Shown here piece by piece: positions 50,125 to 60,495 of a stretch of DNA of 64,000 nt. Numbering within the stretch: position 1 is the stretch's first letter; each line of letters starts with the position of its first letter. Made by a program: the position numbers and the translations under genes. Origin of the DNA: Mesorhizobium metallidurans STM 2683 (GTDB taxonomy: Bacteria; Pseudomonadota; Alphaproteobacteria; Rhizobiales; Rhizobiaceae); NCBI RefSeq assembly GCF_000350085.1, contig NZ_CAUM01000134.1, positions 1 to 64,000 on the forward strand. The letters are read 5' to 3'. The notes beneath the pieces were generated by a model that was given only the letters and a program-made list of their open reading frames with translations, was not told the origin of the DNA and did not search any database.

Positions 50125-50140
50125 ATAAACATATGTTTAT
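50125..50140. promoter_or_regulatory. Perfect 16-bp palindrome, candidate ArsR-type operator for metF operon
   Basis: ATAAACAT-ATGTTTAT is a perfect palindrome 24 bp upstream of the ArsR/methyltransferase start, in an AT-rich pocket. Its position and symmetry suit autoregulation of the metF operon. Confidence 0.65.
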
Positions 50141-50282
50141 GTCGATTTTCATCGCCTTGCAAGCACTATGTCGCTTTCGGACAAAAAAGTGGCGCATGCG
50201 TGATCCTAAGCATGGACCGGGTTCCAAGCGGAGAACCGGTTTTCGCTCACCATTGTCGGGAAACATGATAGAGGCGAAAACC

Positions 50283-50825
50283 ATGTTCGAGACGCGTGGC
50301 GGTGAAAAGCTTCTGGAGACCGACCCGGCCGATATGCCGCCGGACGGCCATGTCGTCTTCATCGGCCGCATCGCCTCGCCGTGGCAGACGCGTGAGACCT
50401 GTCCGAAGAATATGAGGGTGGCGCGGGAAACCGGCCAGCCGGCGATCCTCATGGTCGACCAGCCCTACCGCGACGGCCTGCTCGGGCTGGAGCGCGCCAG
50501 CCACATCGTCATCCTGTCCTGGCTGCACCACGCGCCGCGAACTCTGATTGTCCAGAAACCGCGCCATGCCGCTGAACCGAAAGGTGTTTTTTCGCTGCGC
50601 TCCCCTGCCCGGCCGAACCCGGTCGGGCTGCATGTCGCCGGGCTCGTCGCCGTCGATATCGAAAGCGGCCGCATCGATCTCGACGCCATCGACGTGCTCG
50701 ACGGCACGCCGGTCATCGACATCAAGCCCTATTTCGCCTCGACCGATGCCTTTGCCGAGGCAACCATTGCCGGACGCGACGAGTCCTCCGGGCGGAACGA
50801 ACCCTCCGGACGAAACGAACAATGA
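50283..50825 (+). CDS. trmO: tRNA (N6-threonylcarbamoyladenosine-37)-methyltransferase TrmO family
   Basis: A 180-aa protein of the UPF0066/TrmO family, which methylates t6A37 of tRNA-Thr with SAM. Conserved parts are VVFIGRIASPWQTRETCPKN near the N-terminus, GLEGLERASHIVILSWLHH-like GLLGLERASHIVIL, and FSLRSPARPNPVGLHV. The C-terminus has an 18-bp tandem duplication (50784-50819) encoding SSGRNEP/SGRNE. The ATG at 50283 has GAGG at good spacing; ATG 50265 is possible. It overlaps the DUF2293 gene by 4 bp. Confidence 0.9.
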   Translation: MFETRGGEKLLETDPADMPPDGHVVFIGRIASPWQTRETCPKNMRVARETGQPAILMVDQPYRDGLLGLERASHIVILSWLHHAPRTLIVQKPRHAAEPKGVFSLRSPARPNPVGLHVAGLVAVDIESGRIDLDAIDVLDGTPVIDIKPYFASTDAFAEATIAGRDESSGRNEPSGRNEQ

Positions 50826-51133
50826 GCGCGCCGACCGGCCGCCGCCGCGCCATCGCCAAGGCGCTGACCGCGCTTCTGCCGCTGGCCCCTTATGCCGACA
50901 TGGAAAGGATCCGCGCCGATGCCGGCGCGGTGCATATGAAGACCTTGCCGCCGACCATTGCCGTCTGGCTGGCGACCATTGCCCATATCCGCCACGCCCA
51001 CACCGATTACGAAAGGCTGTTGGCCGAAGGCTATGACCGCGACGCGGCGCGTTTCTTCGTTATCGAACAGACCAACATTGTGCTGACCCGCTGGCGCGCC
51101 ACCCGCCTGCTCGACGACGACGATGACGGGTGA
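50822..51133 (+). CDS. DUF2293 domain-containing protein
   Basis: A 103-aa soluble protein of the DUF2293 family. The signature is TLPPTIAVWLATIAHIRHAHTDYERLLAEGYDRDAARFFV, followed by NIVLTRWRATRLL and an acidic end. Function is unknown. Its ATG overlaps the trmO stop by 4 bp, so it is co-translated with the tRNA modification gene. Confidence 0.88.
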   Translation: MSAPTGRRRAIAKALTALLPLAPYADMERIRADAGAVHMKTLPPTIAVWLATIAHIRHAHTDYERLLAEGYDRDAARFFVIEQTNIVLTRWRATRLLDDDDDG

Positions 51134-51186
51134 GGTGAAGCATCTGCAACTGCCGTGTCCGCAAGGGCATGCACGGCATCCGGATC

Positions 51187-51822
51187 TCAAGCCCGATAAA
51201 TCCACTGCTCGGGCACCCGCACCGAAATCTCCTCGCCGGCGACAATGCAGCCTGGTTTCTCGACCCAGGCGACGAGGCCGCGCAGCCGCTTCGCAGCCTT
51301 GGGGAACGCCAGCGCGCCAGCTTCCTGGTCGGCCATCCCTGCATGTTCGGCGACCGATCGACCGGCGATGCGGCAAGGCCCGTTCTGCGCGTCGACCTTG
51401 ACGGTGACGCCACCCCTGAAGAACAGCAGCGTGCCGGACGGCAGCATGGAGAGATGCGGCAGGCCTTCGATCAGGAGATTGGCGCCGATCCATTCCGGCT
51501 TGATTTCCGCCAGTCCCATCCGCGCTGCCACGATCGCCAGTTCGTCCGCCGCCACAACAGACAATTGCCGCTCGTTGCGCATCTCGGTGCCGCGCGGATA
51601 CCAGGGTTCGCGCCCGCCGGAGCGCCGTGTCGCACCGGCGTGGAAATCACCGTCGATGCCGTCGAACCCGAGCCGCAGTTCGTCCACCGCGCGCGTCTCG
51701 AAGTGATCGAACGGCGCCACGTAAAGCGCCGTCACCTTCGCGGCGAGCTTGCGCGCCGGGATAATTTCGATGGGCGTCTCCGCTTCGGGAAACAGATCCG
51801 GTGTGGTTGTCGTCTGTTGCAT
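51187..51822 (-). CDS. MOSC domain-containing protein
   Basis: A 211-aa protein with a MOSC (molybdenum cofactor sulfurase C-terminal) domain. Segments GFDGIDGDFHAG, GANLLIEGLPHLSMLPSGTLLFF and the NGPCRIAGR motif with the conserved Cys are visible. MOSC proteins use a conserved Cys to handle Mo-cofactor sulfur or act as N-hydroxylated-compound reductases; the role here is unassigned. The ATG at 51820-51822 is chosen over 51885. Confidence 0.87.
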   Translation of the reverse strand: MQQTTTTPDLFPEAETPIEIIPARKLAAKVTALYVAPFDHFETRAVDELRLGFDGIDGDFHAGATRRSGGREPWYPRGTEMRNERQLSVVAADELAIVAARMGLAEIKPEWIGANLLIEGLPHLSMLPSGTLLFFRGGVTVKVDAQNGPCRIAGRSVAEHAGMADQEAGALAFPKAAKRLRGLVAWVEKPGCIVAGEEISVRVPEQWIYRA

Positions 51823-52009
51823 GCCTTGGGATCTAGCCGATGTCGCAGGACGGGGTCCAGTCGAAAGCACTGATGATCCAATCAACCGGGTTAATTGGCA
51901 TCGGCATCAAGACCAGACTGGAGGAAGAGTTCCTGCGCGGTGAATTGGGCGCCGCCTGTGACGACTATGCCAGCCGCGTTCCGATGCTGGTGCCGTTCGC
52001 ACCCAACAG

Positions 52010-53131
52010 TTATAGCATCCGCAACAAGGCGCCGCCGATCGAATAGCCGGCGCCGAAGGCACACAGCAGGCCGTAGTCGCCGGGCTTCATGTCGGCGTGG
52101 TTCTCCGACAGCGCGACGATGGCGCCGGCGCCGGCGGTGTTGCCCAGCCGTTCCAGCACCATCGGCGCACGGTCATGGCCGACCTCATGGCCGAACGACA
52201 ATTTCAGGATCATGGCATTCATGCGCGCATTGGCCTGGTGCAGCCAGAAGCGGCGGATCGCTTCCGGCGTCAGCCCGTGCTCGGCTAGGAATTCGACGAT
52301 GAACTTGTGGCCGGCGACGGTGACTTCCTTGAACACCTTGTTGCCGACCTGCTTGATCAGATTGCCTTCGAGGTTGATCATGTAGGGATCGTCCTGAGCG
52401 GTGCGCGTGTGGTAACCGAGATTGGTGCGGATGTTGTTGGACATCTGCGTCCAGATCCGGGTGTCGAGCACCTCGAAGCGGCCCGGCCGCTTCTCGCCCC
52501 GGGCAAGCCCCTCGACGACCATCGCCACCGAAGCATCTCCGAAGATGAAATGCGTCTGCCGGTCGCGGAAATTCAGATGCCCGGTGATGATCTCGGGCGT
52601 CGTCACCAAGACGCGCTTGTGCGCGCCCGAGCGCACCAGATTGACCGCCATGTGCAATGCCGCCGCCGCCGACGAGCAGCCGAGCCCCATGTCGAAGCCA
52701 GCTCCCTTGGTGCCGAGCGCCTGCTGCATTTCAATGGCGATGGCCGGATATGGCCTTTGCTGATGCGAGGACGAGCAGATCACCAGGTCGATGTCGGATG
52801 GCTTCAGGTCGGCATGGTCGAGCGCCTTCCTCGCCGACGCGATGCCGAACTCGGCCTGCAGCGACAGCGCGTCGTCCGGCCGCGCCGGAATGCGCGGCGC
52901 CATGCGGGTCGGGTCGAGAATGCCTTCCCGCTCGATCACATGGCGGGTCTGCACGCCCGAGGCATGGACGATGAAGGCGCTGTCCGATTTCGCCAGCGGC
53001 GCCTCGCCGGAAGCCTGCCGACGCACATTTTCGGTATCGACCCAGCTATTGAAGCTTGCGACCAATTCTTCATTGGTGATCGAAGGCTCGGGGATTTCAA
53101 CGCCGAGGCCGCTGATGATGACGCGATGCAT
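52010..53131 (-). CDS. Beta-ketoacyl-ACP synthase III-like (FabH family) enzyme
   Basis: A 373-aa thiolase-fold condensing enzyme. Catalytic Cys152 is in GLGCSSAAA, the His in WLHQANARM and the Asn in LGNTAGAG. It is longer than housekeeping FabH (about 320 aa), with an inserted segment (about 30-80) like acyl-homologue KAS III proteins. It condenses an acyl-CoA with malonyl-ACP, but starter and product are unknown. It is an alternative fabH since no fab operon lies nearby. The ATG at 53129-53131 starts the conserved MHRVIISGLG; the frame is open to 53170. Confidence 0.87.
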   Translation of the reverse strand: MHRVIISGLGVEIPEPSITNEELVASFNSWVDTENVRRQASGEAPLAKSDSAFIVHASGVQTRHVIEREGILDPTRMAPRIPARPDDALSLQAEFGIASARKALDHADLKPSDIDLVICSSSHQQRPYPAIAIEMQQALGTKGAGFDMGLGCSSAAAALHMAVNLVRSGAHKRVLVTTPEIITGHLNFRDRQTHFIFGDASVAMVVEGLARGEKRPGRFEVLDTRIWTQMSNNIRTNLGYHTRTAQDDPYMINLEGNLIKQVGNKVFKEVTVAGHKFIVEFLAEHGLTPEAIRRFWLHQANARMNAMILKLSFGHEVGHDRAPMVLERLGNTAGAGAIVALSENHADMKPGDYGLLCAFGAGYSIGGALLRML

Positions 53132-53251
53132 TTCCGGTCCGTCCCCGTGCGCAGGCTTTGCGGCTTTCATTTGGGCGCCGCGAAGGCTCGGCGCAACAGT
53201 TTTCGTCCCCGGTCGGTTTACGCCGGCTTAAATCGAGTGTCCGGGCGGCCG

Positions 53252-53587
53252 CTACCAGGCGCAGAGCTTGGTGTTGGTCTGCGGATTGTTCCAGCACGCG
53301 CCATCGTCGCGGCTGCGCACGAACTGCCCTGGCAGCGGCACATTGCGGCGCCCGAGATTGACATAGCCATAGGCAAAGCCCGGTCCGTCGACCTCCAGGA
53401 CGTAGGCGGGATATCCCGGCGCCGATATGCGGAAGGTGCCGTCGCTGTCCAGAGCCCGGTAGTTGCAGGAGAAATAGCCGTCGTCGGTGGTGAAGCAGCG
53501 CGCCCGCTTGGCCTCCGCCGCCATCGAGAAGGTAAGTATGGCAGCCATGCAAACGCTGACGCCCAAAACCATCTTCTTCAGTGTCAT
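53252..53587 (-). CDS. Small secreted protein, function unknown
   Basis: A 111-aa protein. The signal peptide MTLKKMVLGVSVCMAAILTFSMAAEA likely ends near residue 26. The mature part has Cys residues (RCFTTDD, FSCNYR, ACWNN, KLCAW) that could form disulfides, plus aromatic-rich segments (GPGFAYGYVN). No family is recognised. The ATG at 53585-53587 is well placed for the signal peptide. Confidence 0.7.
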   Translation of the reverse strand: MTLKKMVLGVSVCMAAILTFSMAAEAKRARCFTTDDGYFSCNYRALDSDGTFRISAPGYPAYVLEVDGPGFAYGYVNLGRRNVPLPGQFVRSRDDGACWNNPQTNTKLCAW

Positions 53588-53702
53588 CACCACCCCATAG
53601 GCCTCGTCACGGCCAAAGAACCTCGCGCCGCTGAAATGCGCATGGTGGAGAAACCGGGTCAAGCGCTGCAGCGCACTGCCCTGTCGGCGTGGATAAAAGT
53701 TT

Positions 53703-54494
53703 CTAAGCAGCCCGCTTGGCAACGATGAAGAGGCGTGGAAAGCGCAGCAGCACCTTGCCGTTCGCCGTCTTCGGATAAGCCTCGGCAATCCCGGCTGTGT
53801 AGCGCCGCAGGAAAAGCTGCCGCTCATCCTCTTCCAGCGGATCGAGGAACGGCTTCAGCCCGGTCGACTTCACCCATTCGACGATAGCTTCGGCATCGGC
53901 CAGCGGATGATTGTAGATGATATGCCAGATGTCGAGCCGGTCGGAAAATGGCGACAGGAGATCGTAATAGAACGAGACCGGCGGCAGCGGTGCGCGTGCC
54001 GCCCTCTCGAGCTTTTTCTTGAACGGCGCATCCGCCGCCGTCTCGCGCATCAGCCGGTGCGAATCCTCGGCCATGTTGTCGGGCATCTGCACGGCAAGCG
54101 CGCCGCCGGGCGCCAGGAAGCCCATCAACCGCAGGAAGATCGCCGGATGCTCTGGCAGCCACTGGAACACCGCATTGGCGAAGATGACGTCGACCGGCTT
54201 TTCAGGCTGCCACGCCGCCGCATCCGCCAGCGCGAAGGTGACGCCGGGCAGCCGCGCCCTCGCCTTCTCGATCATATCGGGCGAGGTGTCGAAACCGCTG
54301 ACCTCGGCATCAGGCCAGCGCTCGACCAGAAGCTCGGTCGAATTGCCCGGCCCGCAGCCGATGTCGACGACCCGGCGCGGGAAATCCACCGGCACCTGCG
54401 CGACGAGATCACGCGCCGGCCGCGTGCGCTCATCCTCGAATTTCAGATATTGGGCGGCGGACCAGTCGGGCTTTTCTCTTGCGGCCGTATTCAT
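53703..54494 (-). CDS. tam: Trans-aconitate 2-methyltransferase
   Basis: A 263-aa SAM-dependent methyltransferase. The N-terminus [20 protein letters not shown] is diagnostic of Tam, and motif I is [15 protein letters not shown]. It methylates trans-aconitate, which inhibits the TCA cycle enzyme aconitase. The ATG overlaps the RelE toxin stop by 4 bp; the frame is open to 54533. Confidence 0.94.
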   Translation of the reverse strand: MNTAAREKPDWSAAQYLKFEDERTRPARDLVAQVPVDFPRRVVDIGCGPGNSTELLVERWPDAEVSGFDTSPDMIEKARARLPGVTFALADAAAWQPEKPVDVIFANAVFQWLPEHPAIFLRLMGFLAPGGALAVQMPDNMAEDSHRLMRETAADAPFKKKLERAARAPLPPVSFYYDLLSPFSDRLDIWHIIYNHPLADAEAIVEWVKSTGLKPFLDPLEEDERQLFLRRYTAGIAEAYPKTANGKVLLRFPRLFIVAKRAA

Positions 54495-54760
54495 CGATAA
54501 ACCTCGCGACGGTCGCCCACTTGAACCACCCAAATTGCGATGGCGCTATCGTCGATTCTTGTCAGAATCCGGAATGAGCCCACACGATATTTCCAGAGAC
54601 CTGCCAGCGGTCCTGTTAGCGCTTCGCCGAGTTCACGCGGATTATCGCGCTGGGCGAGCCTGTTCTCCAGGAAATCCAAAATCCGACGCTGATCGGACCT
54701 TTGCAATCTGGAGATATCCTTCAGCGCACGCTTCTCGACACGAATTGTCCACACGATCAA
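54491..54760 (-). CDS. RelE/ParE-family toxin
   Basis: An 89-aa toxin. [24 protein letters not shown] and [37 protein letters not shown] match RelE-type mRNA interferases. The family normally cleaves mRNA at the ribosome A site. It overlaps the antitoxin upstream by 4 bp and tam downstream by 4 bp, so tam is expressed in the same mRNA. Confidence 0.9.
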   Translation of the reverse strand: MIVWTIRVEKRALKDISRLQRSDQRRILDFLENRLAQRDNPRELGEALTGPLAGLWKYRVGSFRILTRIDDSAIAIWVVQVGDRREVYR

Positions 54761-54993
54761 CCGTCACTGCGGTCGCTTGCATCGTCCAATCCCAGTCGTT
54801 CCTTAACTTGGTCCAGAGAAAGCCATTCACCTTCGCTATCGTTAAGGCGTTCGAGAGCAATTAGTCCGTCCTCCAAGTCCTGGATTTGCTCGACAATGGC
54901 CTCAACGACTACGTCGTGTTTTGTCCGGCCTGTTTTCCTTGCCACGATCTCAAGACGTTTTTCCAGCGCGACAGGAAGCTCCACATTCAGCAT
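54757..54993 (-). CDS. RelB-type antitoxin (ribbon-helix-helix/CopG-like)
   Basis: A 78-aa protein. The N-terminal LNVELPVALEKRLEIVARKTGRTKHDVVVEAI is a ribbon-helix-helix DNA-binding fold, followed by an acidic tail (EQIQDLEDGLIALERLNDSEGEW) that would cover the toxin. AAGGAG upstream of the ATG at 54991-54993 supports this start over 55044. It overlaps the toxin by 4 bp, as in a type II module. Confidence 0.88.
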   Translation of the reverse strand: MLNVELPVALEKRLEIVARKTGRTKHDVVVEAIVEQIQDLEDGLIALERLNDSEGEWLSLDQVKERLGLDDASDRSDG

Positions 54994-55051
54994 GTTTATC
55001 TCCTTCCGGTGATTGTACGAGCAGCCTGGAACGCTTGCAACCAATCCGTTC

Positions 55052-56701
<1,650 letters not shown>

Positions 56702-56955
56702 GCGCGCTTTCCCTGAAAAGTCGACTGGAATGTCGGATTGAGTTGCGCGCTATGTAGGCGATGCGGCGCCGAACGGCAAACGGTTTTGGCGCGTCAATCC
56801 AGCGCTCGGCCCGCAAGCATTCATCGAAGGGGCGACGTTTTCGGTTCGTCGCACAGCCCCGCGCAAGTACTGGTTAACCATTCCGCGTCAAAACGGAGTC
56901 GGGTGGGGAAATCGTCGGCGAGCCGCGATTTCCGCAGAGGGATCGGGTCGAAGGC

Positions 56956-58252
56956 ATTGCTGAACAGTTTCCTGCTCCTTGCCGAAGCGGCGCTTTATTT
57001 CGGCGCCATGACCACGCTTTTCCGGTTCAGGCACCGCATCGGCCTCGGCGTGTTCGTCTGCGCGCTCGGCGTCATGCATTTTCTGGAAACCTATCTCGCC
57101 AGCGTGTTCTACGTCGCGCTGCCCTTCGGCATGGTTTCGCCGGGTTCGGCAGTGCTGTTCTCCGGCAAGCTGGTGATGCTTCTCCTGCTCTACATCAAGG
57201 AGGACGCGGCGACCGTCCGTCAGCCGATCTATGGTCTGTTGCTCGGCAATGCCCTGATGATCGGCCTTGTGCTGATCCTGCGCATGCACGCGATTTCGCC
57301 GCTTCCCAGCGGCAAGCTTCCCGACGTCGGCTTCATCGACCAGATGGGCTGGCTGATGGTGTGGGGCACGACGCTGCTGTTCGTCGACGCCATCCTAATC
57401 ATCCTGCTTTATGAAAAGCTCGGGCGTTACCTCCGCAAGGCGCTGTTTACCCGTATTCTGGTCTCGGTCGCTTGCGTGCTGACATTCGACCAGGCGGGAT
57501 TCTTCACCGCGCTGCATTTCGTCACCGGCGCGCCGGTCGCGGTTTTCTTCGGCGGCTGGTTCGCCAAGATGGCGGCCGCCCTTGCCTACGCCACCATGCT
57601 TGTCGCCTATCTCAGATGGTTCGAGGCGCGGCAGATTCCGGCGCCGCGCGGCCTCTCCGACATTTTCGACACGCTGACCTATCGCGAGCGCTATGAGGCG
57701 CTGGTCCAGCATGTCGGCCGCGACGGCCTTACCGGCCTGCTGCACAGGGGCCGTTTCGACAGCGACGGCGAAGCCGCCGTTGCCGCCAGCCTGCGGACGG
57801 CAAAGCCGCTCAGCCTCCTGATCATCGATGTCGACCATTTCAAATCGATCAACGACCGCTTCGGCCACGCCGAAGGCGACAAGGTGCTGAAATCCATCGC
57901 TGCCCTGCTCGGCGGGATCGCCAGCCCCGAGGACCAGGTGTTCCGGATCGGCGGCGAGGAATTCGCCATCCTGTGTTCACGTCCGCATCCGCTCGCCAGG
58001 CTGCTTGGCGAAAGCATCCGCCATGCGGTCAAGGCATCCGCGGGCGCCAGCCGGTTCGACATCACCGTCAGCGCCGGCATCTCCACCGTCAGCGAGACGA
58101 CCCGCTGCCTCGCCGACCTTTTTGCGCTGGCCGACCAGCGTCTCTACAAGGCCAAATCGACCGGGCGCGACCGCACCATCGGCGAACCGGGCGGCCATGA
58201 GGCCGACAGCCTCAAGGCGTGGACCAGGTCAGGGCGCGGCGCCGGCGCATAG
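56956..58252 (+). CDS. Membrane diguanylate cyclase (GGDEF protein)
   Basis: A protein of about 430 aa (frame open from 56738). The N-terminal half (about 1-230) has six or seven hydrophobic segments (LLLAEAALYFGAM, LGVFVCALGVMHFL, LVMLLLLYI and so on). A C-terminal GGDEF domain has the active-site motif GGEEF (RIGGEEFAIL). It would make cyclic di-GMP from two GTP. The residue at the I-site is not RxxD (SPED), so product inhibition may be absent. The start is uncertain: TTG at 56956 follows GTCGAAGG, and GTG near 56903 is another option. Confidence 0.85.
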
Positions 58253-58267
58253 CGTCCGGTTTGCCTG

Positions 58268-59287
58268 TTATTGGAACCCTACGGAATCGATGACGCCCTT
58301 CGGACAACCGGCATTGTTCGTCGGTGCGGCAGCCTGCATCAGGTCGCCAAGCGTACTGTTCGGACCGATCGGGCCGGTCAGGCCAAGCGTCAGCTCACCG
58401 ATCAGCCGCCTGCCGTCCGACGGATCGACCAGGCAGGAGACGCGGACCCGCGCGCCTGCCCCCGCGCCAAAGGCGCTGTCGAAGGCGGTACGAATCTGAT
58501 TGGACGTCAGCTGCTTGCCGACGTTCTTAGCGAACAGATCGCGCACCGGCGAAGCATTCACCGCGCGCATCAGCTTCAGCGCATCGGAGAAATAGTCCTG
58601 TTGGCTCTTGCCGTAGCAGGTGCCGTGCTTGATCCACTCATGCCTTTCCAGGTCCGATGCGGTGCCCGGCATCACCTGGTCGAGTTCCGAGCGCGTATTC
58701 GCCTCGAGCTCGACCGGCGGCAGATCCTGCCAATGGGCCGGATTATCGTTGGCCTTGTCGGCCGCTGCCACCTGGCAGTAGAAATTCCCGTTCGGCTGCG
58801 GCCACAATCCATGCAGGGTGAAATGCGTCGCGTCAAAGCCTGCCGCCGTCTGCGCCTTGCACTCGGTCTTGCCGGACTTGGTCTCGCAAAACGCCGGCTG
58901 CCAGCTCAACGCGAAGACATATTCGGGTTTTCCAGAGGCCGGCGCTGAAGGCTTGTTCTGATCGGCCGGCGCCGGCGCTGCCGGCACGGTTGACGCGCTG
59001 CCGCCCGAAACATGGCCGCAACTGACCTTCACCCAGCGGCGCTCCGGATCGGCGCCCGGCACGCGGATCAGATAATGCGTCGGCGCATCCTTGTTGCCGG
59101 CCAGCAGGTCGTAGCTCTGTCCGGCACCGGTCGAGATATCGCCGGGGTTCTTGCCGCTCTTGATGGCCTGTGTGGCCGGACAGGCGGCATCGGCCACGAA
59201 AGTGCCGCTCAGCTTCACCTCGGCGCGCGCGGCACCCGTCAGTGACACGGCCAAAAGCGCCAATCCGAAAGCAAGACCTGTCCGCAT
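58268..59287 (-). CDS. Secreted ribonuclease T2-family protein
   Basis: A 339-aa periplasmic protein. The signal peptide is MRTGLAFGLALLAVSLTGAARA. An N-terminal region of about 115 residues (Ala/Pro-rich linker after a Cys-containing segment) precedes the RNase T2 domain. CAS I (FTLHGLWPQ) and CAS II (HEWIKHGTCYG) carry the catalytic His residues. Cleavage of RNA in the envelope would recycle phosphate and nucleotides. The ATG at 59285-59287 is chosen; the frame is open to 59437. Confidence 0.92.
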   Translation of the reverse strand: MRTGLAFGLALLAVSLTGAARAEVKLSGTFVADAACPATQAIKSGKNPGDISTGAGQSYDLLAGNKDAPTHYLIRVPGADPERRWVKVSCGHVSGGSASTVPAAPAPADQNKPSAPASGKPEYVFALSWQPAFCETKSGKTECKAQTAAGFDATHFTLHGLWPQPNGNFYCQVAAADKANDNPAHWQDLPPVELEANTRSELDQVMPGTASDLERHEWIKHGTCYGKSQQDYFSDALKLMRAVNASPVRDLFAKNVGKQLTSNQIRTAFDSAFGAGAGARVRVSCLVDPSDGRRLIGELTLGLTGPIGPNSTLGDLMQAAAPTNNAGCPKGVIDSVGFQ

Positions 59288-59481
59288 AAGAGTTCCCCGA
59301 TCTGAAAATACTGCGACAGCAGACTGCCGCCCTCTTCCCGATATCAGGATTCTCCATGTCAGAATTGCGATACTGCGAAGCAAGAACGGTGCGGAAAACG
59401 CCGCTGTCGGATTGACGCAGGATAGGCGCCGGCACACAACGCTTTAAAGGCGTGGAAAACGCGGCGGGAACGAAGCGAGAA

Positions 59482-60414
59482 ATGTCATTCAGCCAACAGC
59501 GCATGCTGCGTTCGCCGACCGGGGCCGAGCTCAACCTCTATGTGAAACGCGCCGAGGGCCGCCCGCGCGCCGTGGTCCAGATCAATCACGGCCTGGCCGA
59601 GCACGCCGCGCGCTATGTCCGCTTCGCCACCTTTCTGGGCGAGCGCGGCTTCCACGTCTACGCCCATGACCATCGCGGCCATGGTGCGACCAGGGCGCCC
59701 GATGCCCCCCTCGGCAGGTTCGCTCAAACAGATGGCGGCGCCAAGGTTATCGCCGATGTCGCGGCCGTGCACGATCTGATCGCCAGCGAACATCCCGGTC
59801 TTCCGGTCATCCTCTTCGGCCATTCCATGGGCGGCCTCGTGGCACTGAATTTCATGCTTTCTCTTTCGAACCGGCTGCACGCCGCCGCCATCTGGAACGC
59901 CAATTTTTCCACCGGGCTCGCCGGCCATGCCGCCCTGGCCATTCTTGCCTGGGAAAAATTCCGGCTGGGCTCCGACGTGCCGTCGCGCCTGCTGCCGAGG
60001 CTGACCTTCCAGGCCTGGGGCAAGGCCGTGCCCGACCGCCGCACACCGTTCGACTGGCTGTCGCGCGACGCGGCCGAAGTCGACAAATATGTCGCCGATC
60101 CGCTCTGCGGCTGGGACGCCTCGGTTTCGATGTGGCGCGACGTGTTCGGCTTCATCTTCCACGGCGCCGTCGATGCCAATTTTTCCGATATCCGCAAGAC
60201 GCTGCCGATCCTTCTGGTCGGCGGCGAAAAGGATCCGGCTACCGACGGCGGCAAGGCGGTCAGTCACCTTGCCGGACGCATGCACAGGATGGGCTTTTCG
60301 AATCTCGTTTCAAAAGTTTACGCCGAGACCCGCCACGAAAGCCTGAACGAGGTGAACCGGGATATCATCATGAACGATTTCGCCACATGGGCTGGCGGCA
60401 CGCTGAAAGCCTGA
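59482..60414 (+). CDS. Alpha/beta hydrolase (monoacylglycerol lipase/lysophospholipase-like)
   Basis: A 310-aa serine hydrolase. The nucleophile elbow is GHSMGG (LFGHSMGGLVAL), the oxyanion-type INHGLAEHAARY motif precedes it, and the acid/His part is near LVGGEKDPAT and ETRHESLNE. The sequence order matches the Hydrolase_4 (PF12146) lysophospholipase group. It is cytoplasmic, with no signal peptide. The ATG at 59482 is chosen; ATG 59452 is in frame. The promoter may lie in the gap from the divergent RNase T2. Confidence 0.9.
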   Translation: MSFSQQRMLRSPTGAELNLYVKRAEGRPRAVVQINHGLAEHAARYVRFATFLGERGFHVYAHDHRGHGATRAPDAPLGRFAQTDGGAKVIADVAAVHDLIASEHPGLPVILFGHSMGGLVALNFMLSLSNRLHAAAIWNANFSTGLAGHAALAILAWEKFRLGSDVPSRLLPRLTFQAWGKAVPDRRTPFDWLSRDAAEVDKYVADPLCGWDASVSMWRDVFGFIFHGAVDANFSDIRKTLPILLVGGEKDPATDGGKAVSHLAGRMHRMGFSNLVSKVYAETRHESLNEVNRDIIMNDFATWAGGTLKA

Positions 60415-60495
60415 TGGGTTGGCCCATCGCAAGGACCGTGACAGCGGCACGCGGGATTGATAGAGGCTGCGCTTTCGATCAATCTGTGGTGATCC

